From Aestuariivirga sp. (GTDB lineage Bacteria > Pseudomonadota > Alphaproteobacteria > Rhizobiales > Aestuariivirgaceae), in contig NZ_JADCDB010000016.1 in the NCBI RefSeq assembly GCF_020252395.1, positions 1-64,000 of the forward strand: a stretch of 64,000 nt of DNA. The letters are read 5' to 3'. Both the position numbers and the translations under genes were made by a program. Shown here in pieces: positions 16,584-24,891 of the stretch (position 1 is its first letter; every line of letters starts with the position of its first letter). A model generated the notes under the pieces. The model searched no databases and was not told the origin of the DNA. It was given only the letters and a program-made list of their open reading frames with translations.

Positions 16584-17789
16584 TCAGAAACTGACCTTCA
16601 GGGCCTCCAGCCCATGGAAATGATAGGCATTCCGGTATCTGGGCGGCTTTGCCAGCGTCAGCCGGGGCAGGCGGCGGAACAGGAGCGGCAGCGCGATCTG
16701 CAATTCCAGCCTTGCCAGCGGCGCGCCGATGCAAAAATGGATGCCGGCGCCGAAGGCCACCTGCGGGTTGGGCTCGCGGCTGGGAATGAAGCGGTCCGGC
16801 TGCGGGAAGCGGGCGGGGTCGCGGTTGGCGGCACCCAGCATGAGGCCCACGCTCTCGCCCTTCTTCAGGCGGGTCCCTGCATAGTCGAGGTCTTCCAGCG
16901 CATAGCGGGTGAAGAGGTGGAGCGGCGGATCGAATCGGAGCGTTTCCTCGATGCAGGCCTCGTCGATCCCGTCGCGGATGTTCTCCTCGATCAGGCACTT
17001 GATGCCGTTGCCCAGCGCATGGACGGTGGCTTCGTGGCCAGCGTTCAACAGCAAGATGGCGGTGGTGACGAGTTCGTCCACCGTCAGCTTGGCGCCTTGT
17101 TCCTCCACCCTTATGAGCTCTGATAGCAGGTCGTCCTTCGGCCGTTTCCGGCGCTCGGTGATGTAATCACGCATGAAGGCGGAGAATTCGACCGTGGCCT
17201 TCACAGCGCGCTCCTCGATTGCCCGGTCGCGGCGCGCCTGGTACATCGCCACCATGTCATGCGACCAGGCCAGCAACTGCTGCGCCATCTCTGCCGGAAC
17301 GCCCAGCAGATCGCAGATGACGATCACCGGGATGGGTGTCGCGAAGGCTGTGAGCAGTTCCGCCTCGCGCTGGCTCTCGAAGCGGTCGATCAAACCATTG
17401 GCGAGACTCGTGATCGCGGGTCTGAGCCGCTCCACCCGGCGTGACAGGAAGGAACGGTTGATGAGGCTCCGGAGCCTGGTGTGCATCGGCGGCTCGAGTT
17501 CCAGCAGCGAGTGCGATTCGAAGTCGTAGAAGGGCTTGAGATGGTCCGGCGTTTCGGCCCAGCCCAGCTCCTCGCGGCTGGCAACGTGCAGGATCTGCCT
17601 GCCGAAGCGGCGGTCGCGCAGCAGCGCGTTCACATCCTCGAAGCGGGCGAAGCACCAGATGCCATAGTGTTCCCACTTAAAGACAGGGATTTCCGCCCGG
17701 ATCGCGCGATAGGCGGGGTAGGGATCATTGTAAAAAGTGGGGTCGACCGGATCGAGGAAGACGGAACGGCGGGCTTTATCGATGCGCAT
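16584..17789 (-). CDS. Cytochrome P450
   Basis: A 401-residue soluble bacterial P450. The heme-binding loop FGAGIHFCIGAPLARLE places the thiolate Cys at about residue 353; the I-helix has LLLNAGHEAT with the acid-alcohol pair reduced to Glu-Ala-Thr; the K-helix ExxR is in IEETLRF. The region DFESHSLLELEPPMHTRLR is the usual substrate-side loop before the C helix. In-frame ATGs occur at 17789, 17798 and 17864; 17789 is favoured because a GGGAAG ribosome binding site lies at the right distance. No ferredoxin or ferredoxin reductase gene is adjacent, so electron donors must be elsewhere. Its start faces the dppA-like gene, 73 bp away. Confidence 0.9.
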   Translation of the reverse strand: MRIDKARRSVFLDPVDPTFYNDPYPAYRAIRAEIPVFKWEHYGIWCFARFEDVNALLRDRRFGRQILHVASREELGWAETPDHLKPFYDFESHSLLELEPPMHTRLRSLINRSFLSRRVERLRPAITSLANGLIDRFESQREAELLTAFATPIPVIVICDLLGVPAEMAQQLLAWSHDMVAMYQARRDRAIEERAVKATVEFSAFMRDYITERRKRPKDDLLSELIRVEEQGAKLTVDELVTTAILLLNAGHEATVHALGNGIKCLIEENIRDGIDEACIEETLRFDPPLHLFTRYALEDLDYAGTRLKKGESVGLMLGAANRDPARFPQPDRFIPSREPNPQVAFGAGIHFCIGAPLARLELQIALPLLFRRLPRLTLAKPPRYRNAYHFHGLEALKVSF

Positions 17790-17862
17790 GGCTGCCATCT
17801 TCCCGCGAAGTCGCCTATCGTGGCAAGTCCGGCTATGAAGGTCCGTGATTTGGGGGACGAAC

Positions 17863-18660
17863 ATGAAGGTCTATATCAGCGTCGACATCGAAGGCTGCGC
17901 CGGCATCACCCACTGGGACGAGGCCGAGAAGAACCATGCCGACTGGCAGGAATTCCGCGAGCAGATGACGCGTGAGGCGGTGGCCGCCATCGAAGGCGCC
18001 CAGATCGCGGGGGCGACTGAAATCCTCGTCAAGGACGCCCACTGCTCCGGCCGCAACATCATCGCTTCCATGCTGCCCGCCGATGTCCGGCTGATCCGCG
18101 CCTGGCAGGGGCACCCGCTCGGCATGGTGCAGGAGCTGGACGAGACATTCGATGCGGTGATGATGATTGGCTATCACGCCGCCGCGGGGTCCGAGGAGAA
18201 CAGCCTCGCCCATACCCTCTCGCTCGACGCCGCCGAGATCCGCATCAACGGCCGGCGCGCCTCGGAGTATCTGATCCATGCGCTGGCCTCCTCCATGCTG
18301 GGCGTGCCCACGGTCTTCGTCAGCGGCGACAAGGGGCTGATGGATGAAATCGAAGAGGTGAACCCGCATGTTGGGCGCTGCGCGGTGAAGCAGGGCCGCG
18401 GCCAGTCAACCATTTCGATGACGCCTGCCGCGGCAGTGAAGGCGATCCGGGACGGTGCGGCCACCTCGCTGCGCGGCGAGCTCAAGGCGTCGCTGCTCGC
18501 GATGCCGGAGCACGTGATTGCCGAGATCACTTATTCCAATCCTGTGCTGGCCGCGCGCCACCAGTGGTATCCCGGCATGGAACATGCCGGAAACCGCACG
18601 CTTCGCTTCGAGACCAATCACTATTTCGACGTTCTGCGCATGCTGAACTACGTGACGTGA
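17863..18660 (+). CDS. M55 family peptidase, D-aminopeptidase DppA-like
   Basis: A 265-residue zinc peptidase. The N-terminal SVDIEGCAG supplies the Asp and Glu zinc ligands of the DppA family; KDAHCSG and MIGYHAAAG supply the two His ligands; the Glu near EENSLAHTLS and the SGDKGLMDE loop are also typical. DppA of Bacillus releases D-amino acids from D-Ala-D-Ala and forms a decameric ring in the cytoplasm. ATG 17863 follows a GGGGGA ribosome binding site; an upstream ATG at 17845 is not favoured. The stop codon overlaps the start of the next MFS gene, so the two are co-translated. Confidence 0.87.
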   Translation: MKVYISVDIEGCAGITHWDEAEKNHADWQEFREQMTREAVAAIEGAQIAGATEILVKDAHCSGRNIIASMLPADVRLIRAWQGHPLGMVQELDETFDAVMMIGYHAAAGSEENSLAHTLSLDAAEIRINGRRASEYLIHALASSMLGVPTVFVSGDKGLMDEIEEVNPHVGRCAVKQGRGQSTISMTPAAAVKAIRDGAATSLRGELKASLLAMPEHVIAEITYSNPVLAARHQWYPGMEHAGNRTLRFETNHYFDVLRMLNYVT

Positions 18661-19856
18661 TGCCCGGGACCCGCAAGCTCCGTGTCGAATTCATCCTGCT
18701 CGTGGCGCTGCTCAACGCCATGGTGGCGATGTCGATCGACACAATGCTGCCCGCCATCGGCGCCATCGCGCATGAGCTGGGTGCTGAGGACCCCAACAGC
18801 CGGCAGTTCATCATCACCACCTTCTTCGGCGGCTTGACGCTGGGCACGCTGATCTATGGCCCGTGGTCCGACGCGCTGGGCCGGAAGCCCACCATCATCA
18901 TCGGCCTCGCCTTTTATGCGCTGGGCGCGCTGATCTGCCTGTTTGCGGTCAACTTCCCGATGATCCTGGTGGGCCGCGTCACCCAGGGTTTCGGCGCATC
19001 GGCGCCGCGCATCGTGTCGATCGCCATGGTGCGCGATGGGCAGGCGGGTGCGGCCATGGCGCGCGTCATGTCCTTCGTGATGATGGTGTTCATGCTGGTG
19101 CCGATGATTGCGCCCTCGCTCGGCACGCTGGTGCTGCTGTTCGCCGGCTGGCGCTTCATTTTCGTGGGCTTCCTGGTGGTGGGCATCATTGCCGGTTTGT
19201 GGCTGTGGTTCCGCCAGGATGAGACGCTGCCGCGGGAGAAACGCACGCCGCTGGCCGTGTCCTCTCTCGTTTCGGCGTCGGGCGAGGTGCTGCGGAGCCC
19301 CATCGCCATGGGCTATACGGTGGCGGCCGGCACCGTCTTCGGCGCCTTCATCGTCTATCTCGGCACCTCGCAGCAGGTGTTTGCGGAGCTTTATGGGCAG
19401 GGCGCCTATTTCGCGCTGTGGTTCGCTTTCTTTGCGGGCGGCATGGCGCTGGCGATGCTGGTCAATGCGCGGCTGGTCATGCGGCTGGGCATGCGCCGGC
19501 TGTCGAAATATGCGCTTCGGGCCTTCCTGGTGCTGGCGGCCATTGCCGTGGTGGTGAGCCTCCTGTCGGGAGGCCTGCCGCCCCTGTGGTTCATCGCGGG
19601 CTATCTGTTCCTCAGCTTCTTCTGCTCCGGGCTCCTGTTCGGCAATTTCAACGCCATCGCCATGGAGCCGATGGGGCGCATCGCCGGCATGGCGGCGGCC
19701 ATCATCGGGTCGCTGTCTTCCCTCATCGCCATCGTGACCGGGGGCTCCATCGGCCAGCTTTACAACGGTACTGTCATTCCGCTGGTGGGCGGTTTTGCCG
19801 GGCTGGGGCTGGTCACCTTCCTCGTCACGGAATGGGCAGAGCGCCACCGCAGGTGA
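18660..19856 (+). CDS. MFS transporter, Bcr/CflA drug-exporter type
   Basis: A 398-residue permease with about twelve membrane segments. The first helix and loop (MVAMSIDTMLPAIGAIAHEL), the GPWSDALGRKPTI loop and RVTQGFGASAPRIVSIAMVRD are hallmarks of the Bcr/CflA subfamily, which exports bicyclomycin, chloramphenicol, cysteine or dipeptides. The ATG at 18660 shares its A with the TGA of the dppA-like gene. That coupling suggests that it moves a peptide or D-amino acid rather than a drug, which is inference. The sox genes follow 49 bp downstream without an obvious terminator. Confidence 0.87.
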   Translation: MPGTRKLRVEFILLVALLNAMVAMSIDTMLPAIGAIAHELGAEDPNSRQFIITTFFGGLTLGTLIYGPWSDALGRKPTIIIGLAFYALGALICLFAVNFPMILVGRVTQGFGASAPRIVSIAMVRDGQAGAAMARVMSFVMMVFMLVPMIAPSLGTLVLLFAGWRFIFVGFLVVGIIAGLWLWFRQDETLPREKRTPLAVSSLVSASGEVLRSPIAMGYTVAAGTVFGAFIVYLGTSQQVFAELYGQGAYFALWFAFFAGGMALAMLVNARLVMRLGMRRLSKYALRAFLVLAAIAVVVSLLSGGLPPLWFIAGYLFLSFFCSGLLFGNFNAIAMEPMGRIAGMAAAIIGSLSSLIAIVTGGSIGQLYNGTVIPLVGGFAGLGLVTFLVTEWAERHRR

Positions 19857-19905
19857 GGTTTCTACACCTTGCCGAGGAGCGGCCAAGTCTGATACCAACG
19901 CCGCC

Positions 19906-21165
19906 GTGTCCAAGCATTATTCAGCCTTAGCCCTCGCGCGCCACGCCCTCGACCCGGGTATGCCCTGGCCGAAGGCCTGGGAGTCGCCCGAACCCAAATC
20001 CTCCTATGACGTGGTGATCGTCGGCGGCGGCGGCCATGGCCTTGCAACAGCTTATTATCTCGCCAAGAACCACGGCATCACCAATGTCGCGGTGATCGAG
20101 CGGAGCTATATCGGCTCGGGCAATGTCGGCCGCAATACCACGCTGATCCGCTCCAACTACATGATCGGCGGCAACACCGCCTTTTTCGAGCATTCGCTGA
20201 AGCTTTGGGAAGGCCTCTCCCACGACCTGAACTTCAACTGCATGGTCTCCCAGCGCGGCCAGATCGTGCTGGCGATCAGCCCGGTGCAGATGGACGTCTT
20301 CGCCCGGCGCGGCAACATCATGCGGCTCAACGGCATCGACGCCGAGCTGCTGGACGCGGGCGAGGTGCGGAAGCTCCTGCCCTATCTCGATTATTCCAAG
20401 GATGCGCGCTGGCCGATCCATGGCGCCATCATGCAGCCGCGCGCCGGAACCGTGCGCCATGATGCCGTGGCCTGGGGCTATGCCCGCGCCGCCTCGGCCC
20501 TGGGCGTGCACATCATCGAGAATTGCGAGGTGACGGGCTTCGTCATCAATGACGGCAAGGTGTCGGGCGTGGAAACCCCGCGCGGCCGGATAAATGCGGG
20601 CAAGGTGGGCATCGCGGTGGCTGGCCACACGAGCCATGTGGCCAGCATGGCAGGCCTCAAGCTCCCGGTGGAGAGCCACATTCTGCAGGCTTTCGTGACA
20701 GAGCCGATCAAACCGATCGTTGACCATGTCGTATCCTGGGGTGCGGAGCTGTTCTATCTCTCGCAGTCGGACAAGGGCGGCCTCGTCTTCGGCGGTCATA
20801 TCGACGGATTCAACACCTACACGCAGCGCGGCCAGTTCAACCGCATCCAGACGGTGGCGGAATGCGCGGTCTCGCTCATGCCCTTCATCTCGCGGCTGCG
20901 CCTGCTCCGGCACTGGGGCGGCATTCAGGACATGACGCCGGACGGCAGCCCCTTCATCTGCCGCACACCCGTCAAGAACCTCTATCTCAACGGCGGCTGG
21001 TGCTACCAGGGCTTCAAGGCCACGCCCGCCTCGGGCTGGACCTACGCCCACACCATCGCCCATGACCAGGAACATGAGCTCGTCCGCGACTTCGCCCTCG
21101 ACCGTTTCGAGAAGGGCCGGGAGCTCGACGAGTTCGGCCTCGGCAACTGGACCTACAAGCAATGA
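19906..21165 (+). CDS. soxB: Sarcosine oxidase subunit beta
   Basis: The 419-residue FAD/FMN-binding catalytic subunit of heterotetrameric sarcosine oxidase (EC 1.5.3.1/1.5.3.24), which demethylates sarcosine to glycine with formation of H2O2 and 5,10-methylene-THF. The dinucleotide-binding motif VVIVGGGGHGLATAYYLAK lies near residues 36-54; RHDAVAWGYAR holds His185, the position expected for covalent FMN attachment. GTG at 19906 starts the conserved YSALALARHALDPG; there is no nearer ATG, and the longer frame from 19795 overlaps the MFS gene. Its TGA overlaps the soxD start. It is the first gene of soxBDAG. Confidence 0.95.
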   Translation: MSKHYSALALARHALDPGMPWPKAWESPEPKSSYDVVIVGGGGHGLATAYYLAKNHGITNVAVIERSYIGSGNVGRNTTLIRSNYMIGGNTAFFEHSLKLWEGLSHDLNFNCMVSQRGQIVLAISPVQMDVFARRGNIMRLNGIDAELLDAGEVRKLLPYLDYSKDARWPIHGAIMQPRAGTVRHDAVAWGYARAASALGVHIIENCEVTGFVINDGKVSGVETPRGRINAGKVGIAVAGHTSHVASMAGLKLPVESHILQAFVTEPIKPIVDHVVSWGAELFYLSQSDKGGLVFGGHIDGFNTYTQRGQFNRIQTVAECAVSLMPFISRLRLLRHWGGIQDMTPDGSPFICRTPVKNLYLNGGWCYQGFKATPASGWTYAHTIAHDQEHELVRDFALDRFEKGRELDEFGLGNWTYKQ

Positions 21166-21407
21166 TGATCCCGTGCCCCCACTGCGGCGACCGCGACGTC
21201 TCCGAATTCCGCTATGGCGGCGATGCCTCCAAGCAGCGCCCCGCCCATGGAACGGGCGATCTCAAGGCGTGGCATGATTACGTGTTTCTGTTCGAGAACC
21301 CGAAAGGTCCGCACACGGAGTACTGGCAGCATGTGCTGGGCTGCCGCCGCTGGTTCAAGCTTGCCCGCAACACCGCCACCAACGAGATCGGCGGGGTGGT
21401 GTCATGA
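21162..21407 (+). CDS. soxD: Sarcosine oxidase subunit delta
   Basis: The 81-residue zinc-binding small subunit of heterotetrameric sarcosine oxidase. Zinc ligands are visible in IPCPHCGDRD at the N-terminus and in HVLGCRRWF near residue 60. The central FRYGGDAS and WHDYVFLFENPKGPHTEYW are characteristic. The ATG overlaps the soxB stop (ATGA), and the gene's own stop overlaps the soxA start, so all subunits are translationally coupled. Confidence 0.95.
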   Translation: MMIPCPHCGDRDVSEFRYGGDASKQRPAHGTGDLKAWHDYVFLFENPKGPHTEYWQHVLGCRRWFKLARNTATNEIGGVVS

Positions 21408-24358
21408 CGCGTTTCCGCCGGTTGCCGCAAGGAGGCCGCATCGACCGCGCCAAGCCCGTATCCGCCCGCTTCGATGGCAAGGCGCTCGGCGGCTTCGCGG
21501 GAGATACGCTGGCCTCGGCACTGCTCGCCAATGACCAGGTGCTGATCGGCCGCAGCTTCAAGTATCACCGTCCGCGTGGGCTTGTGGCCGCCGGCATCGA
21601 GGAGCCGAACGGCCTGTTCACGCTGGGCGAAGGCGCCACCACCGAGCCCAACGTCGCGGCCACCATGGTGGACCTCGTCGATGGCCTCGTGGCGAGAACC
21701 CAGAACGCCTGGCCGTCAGCCGGGTTCGACCTGATGGCGGTGAATTCGATTCTGTCGCCCCTGTTCCAGTCGGGCTTCTACTACAAGACCTTCATGGGGC
21801 CCACGAAGGGCTCCTGGATGTTCTATGAGCCCTTCATCCGCGAGGCTGCGGGGCTCGGCAAGGCGACCGGCCTTCCAGATCCTGACCGCTATGACATGCG
21901 CTACGCTTTCTGCGACGTGCTGGTCGTGGGGTCCGGACCCGCTGGCCTCGCGGCAGCACTGACCGCGGGCCGCAGCGGCGCGCGCGTGGTGCTGGCCGAT
22001 CAGGACTCCGACTTCGGCGGCTCGCTGCTCTCCGGAAATGATGCCGGGCATGAGGCCTGGCGCATTGCTTGCATCGGCGAATTGAAAAGCCTTCCAAACG
22101 CCGAGACCTGCGCCCGCACCACGGTACAGGGCCTCTATGACGGCAACCTCGCCGTGCTGGTGGAGAACCGCAGCCACCTTCGCCCCGATGCGAGGAAGGG
22201 CGAGGCGCGCATGCTGCTCACCCAGCTCCGCGCCAAGACCATCGTGATGGCGACGGGCGCCATCGAGCGGCCGCTGGTCTTCTCCAATAATGACCGGCCG
22301 GGCGTCATGCTCGCCTCTGCCCTTCGCAGCTACACCAACCGCTTCGCGGTGGCGCCTGACAAGCGCGCGGTGATCGTCACCAACAATGACACCGCCTATC
22401 AGGCCGCACTCGACCTCGCCACGGCTGGTGTCGCAGTCACCGTGGCGGACCACCGCGCATCGGTCTCGGCGGATATTCTGTCGCGCGCGGGAGCCAAGGG
22501 CATCGCCATCTTTCCGGGCAGCGGCATCTTCGATGTCGAGGGGGCCAAGGGTGTCACGCGTGTGAAGCTCGGCGGCGCCCATGCCGTCACCATCGAATGC
22601 GATGCGGTGGGTATGGCGGGCGGCTGGTCGCCGGTCGTCCATCTCTCGTCCCACGGCGGCATCAAGCCGAAATTCGACGAGGCGGCCGCGGGCTTCGTGC
22701 CGGGCGGTTTCCCGGCTTCGCATTATGGCGCGGGCGCGATGATGGGCACTTACGGTCTTTCGGCAGCGATCGCCGAGGGCAGCAATGCGGGCGCCTCCGC
22801 CGCGTCTTATGCCGGTTTCGGTAAGACGCGGCCCGTTTACGCGCCGGAACACGTGACGGACCGCAGCTATGCCATCCTGCCCACATGGGCCCCGGCCTAC
22901 AGCGCCAAGGGCAAGGCTTTCGTCGACTTCCAGAGCGACGTGACCATCAAGGACGTGAAGATCGCGCACCAGGAAGGCTACCGCTCGGTCGAGCACCTGA
23001 AGCGCTACACGACGCTTGGCATGGGCACCGACCAGGGCAAGACCTCCAACATAAATGCCCTTGCGCTGATGGCGGAGTATCGCGGCATCACCATTCCGGA
23101 GGCGGGCACGACGACCTTCCGCCCGCCTTACGCGCCGCTCACCATGGGCGCCATCGCGGGCCGCACGGTTGGCGCGCATTTCCGCCCGGTGCGCCTGTCG
23201 CCGCTCCATGACTGGCATGTGAAGAACGGCGCCACCTTCATCGATGCCGGCCTGTGGAAGCGCGCCTGGTTCTATTCATGGGCCGGTGCGACGCCGGAGA
23301 CAGCCTATGTGAAGGAGATGGAACTCGTTCGCCGCGGCGTGGGCCTTGCCGATGTCTCGACGCTGGGCAAGATCGATATCCAGGGGCCGGATGCGGCGGA
23401 GTTTCTCAATCGCGTCTATGTCAACGGCTTCGCCAAGCTGCCCGTTGGCAAGGTGCGCTATGGCGTGATGCTGAACGACGACGGCATCGTGCTGGACGAC
23501 GGTACGACCGCGCGCATCTCGGACAACCAGTTCTACATGACCACCACCACGGCGCAGGCGGGCGAGGTCATGAGTTGGCTCGAATACCTGCTCCAGTGCC
23601 ACTGGACGGATCTCAACGTGCAGGTCGCCTCGCTGACCGACGAGTGGGCAGGCATGGCCGTCTCTGGCCCCAAGGCGCGCGAGGCCTTGCAGCTGGCCTT
23701 CCCGGCCGAGGACCTCTCCAACGACGCGCTGCCCTATATGGGCTGCAAGGACTTCCCGTTCGAGGGCGTCACCGTGCGCCTGCTGCGCATGTCCTTCTCG
23801 GGCGAGCTCGCCTATGAGGTCCATGTTGCGGCGGACTATGCCATCAGTCTGTGGGCGCATATCCTCAAGGCGGCCGCACCCACCGGCATCAAGCCCTATG
23901 GCCTAGAGGCTCTGGCGAGCCTGCGAATCGAGAAAGGCCATGTGGCGGGCCTCGAGCTAGACCATCGCAACACGCTCGATGACCTTGGCCTCGGCAAGAT
24001 GGCCGGCAAAGAGAAGGACTATGTGGGCCGCGCGCTCCGCTTCCGCGAGGATTGCCAGAGCCCGGAGCGCTGGAGCCTCGTCGGCCTCGAGCTGATGGAG
24101 CCTGACAAGAAGCTGCGCGGCGGGTCGATCCTCTTTGCCGCGACCGACGAGATCAAGGGCCATGGGCGGGGCTACATCACCTCGGTCACGTGGTCGACGG
24201 AGCTCAACACGTTCATCGCGCTCGGCCTCTACAAGGGTGGCCTCGGCCACGAGGGAGAGGAGATCATCGCCGCCTTCCCGCTCAAGAACGAGCAGGCGCG
24301 GCTGAAGATCGTGTCGCCCCACTTCATCGACAAGGAAGGAGCCCGCCTCCATGCTTGA
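21404..24358 (+). CDS. soxA: Sarcosine oxidase subunit alpha
   Basis: The 984-residue large subunit, which binds NAD+ and tetrahydrofolate. The N-terminal 2Fe-2S-like domain fold with FKYHRPRGLVAAGIEEPN is followed by the dinucleotide-binding motif VVGSGPAGLAAALTAGRSGA near residue 175, a central region with ATGAIERPLVFSNNDRPGVM, and a C-terminal glycine-cleavage T-protein (aminomethyltransferase) fold from about residue 590 (GLADVSTLGKIDIQGPDAAE, then LRIEKGHVAGLELDHRNTLD) which takes the released one-carbon unit onto THF. Length matches the family. It overlaps soxD by 4 bp and soxG by 8 bp. Confidence 0.95.
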   Translation: MTRFRRLPQGGRIDRAKPVSARFDGKALGGFAGDTLASALLANDQVLIGRSFKYHRPRGLVAAGIEEPNGLFTLGEGATTEPNVAATMVDLVDGLVARTQNAWPSAGFDLMAVNSILSPLFQSGFYYKTFMGPTKGSWMFYEPFIREAAGLGKATGLPDPDRYDMRYAFCDVLVVGSGPAGLAAALTAGRSGARVVLADQDSDFGGSLLSGNDAGHEAWRIACIGELKSLPNAETCARTTVQGLYDGNLAVLVENRSHLRPDARKGEARMLLTQLRAKTIVMATGAIERPLVFSNNDRPGVMLASALRSYTNRFAVAPDKRAVIVTNNDTAYQAALDLATAGVAVTVADHRASVSADILSRAGAKGIAIFPGSGIFDVEGAKGVTRVKLGGAHAVTIECDAVGMAGGWSPVVHLSSHGGIKPKFDEAAAGFVPGGFPASHYGAGAMMGTYGLSAAIAEGSNAGASAASYAGFGKTRPVYAPEHVTDRSYAILPTWAPAYSAKGKAFVDFQSDVTIKDVKIAHQEGYRSVEHLKRYTTLGMGTDQGKTSNINALALMAEYRGITIPEAGTTTFRPPYAPLTMGAIAGRTVGAHFRPVRLSPLHDWHVKNGATFIDAGLWKRAWFYSWAGATPETAYVKEMELVRRGVGLADVSTLGKIDIQGPDAAEFLNRVYVNGFAKLPVGKVRYGVMLNDDGIVLDDGTTARISDNQFYMTTTTAQAGEVMSWLEYLLQCHWTDLNVQVASLTDEWAGMAVSGPKAREALQLAFPAEDLSNDALPYMGCKDFPFEGVTVRLLRMSFSGELAYEVHVAADYAISLWAHILKAAAPTGIKPYGLEALASLRIEKGHVAGLELDHRNTLDDLGLGKMAGKEKDYVGRALRFREDCQSPERWSLVGLELMEPDKKLRGGSILFAATDEIKGHGRGYITSVTWSTELNTFIALGLYKGGLGHEGEEIIAAFPLKNEQARLKIVSPHFIDKEGARLHA

Positions 24359-24890
24359 GCGCAGATCGGCTCTGGCAAGCGCCAAGCCCTATGTGGGCAG
24401 CACGCTGAAGATCGCGGAGCGCCCCGGCTTCACTCTGACGCAGGTCGCGGGCCTCTCGCCCGACTTCGAGACGAAGCTTTCCACCGTTGTGGGTCCGCTG
24501 CCTGAGACAGTGGCGCGGGCGCAGGTGAATGACGCGCGCACGCTGTTCCGCCTCGGCCCTGGCCAATTCTGGATTGTCGGCCCCGAGACGGATGACGCGG
24601 CCGCGAAGCTGCAAGGCCAGTGCGCTGTGACGCCGCTGAACAGCAGCCGCGTGCGCGTCTCGCTGGAGGGCGCGCCGGCGCGCGAGGCGCTGTCGCGGCT
24701 CATGCCGGTCGACCTGCATCCATCGGTCTTCACGCCCGGCGGCGTGGCCCTGACCGGGATCCACCACACGCCCGTCACGGTGCATTGCGCGGCTGAGAAC
24801 GCTTTCGACATCTACGTGATGCGCACCTTCGCGGTGACGGTGTGGGAGGCGATCACGGACGCGGCGCGCCTATTCGCGGATCGCAGCTAG
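24351..24890 (+). CDS. soxG: Sarcosine oxidase subunit gamma
   Basis: The 179-residue gamma subunit of heterotetrameric sarcosine oxidase, needed for assembly. It has the truncated aminomethyltransferase-like fold of the family: RLGPGQFWIVGPE in the middle, DLHPSVFTPGGVALTGIHHT, then the C-terminal FDIYVMRTFAVTVWEAI. The start overlaps the end of soxA by 8 bp. The next gene starts one base after its stop codon, which puts that gene in the same transcript. Confidence 0.94.
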   Translation: MLERRSALASAKPYVGSTLKIAERPGFTLTQVAGLSPDFETKLSTVVGPLPETVARAQVNDARTLFRLGPGQFWIVGPETDDAAAKLQGQCAVTPLNSSRVRVSLEGAPAREALSRLMPVDLHPSVFTPGGVALTGIHHTPVTVHCAAENAFDIYVMRTFAVTVWEAITDAARLFADRS

Positions 24891-24891
24891 C

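Noticed and set aside
21716-23218. A 500-residue open frame antisense to soxA
   Set aside because: Composition is that of an antisense shadow; soxA is unambiguous.
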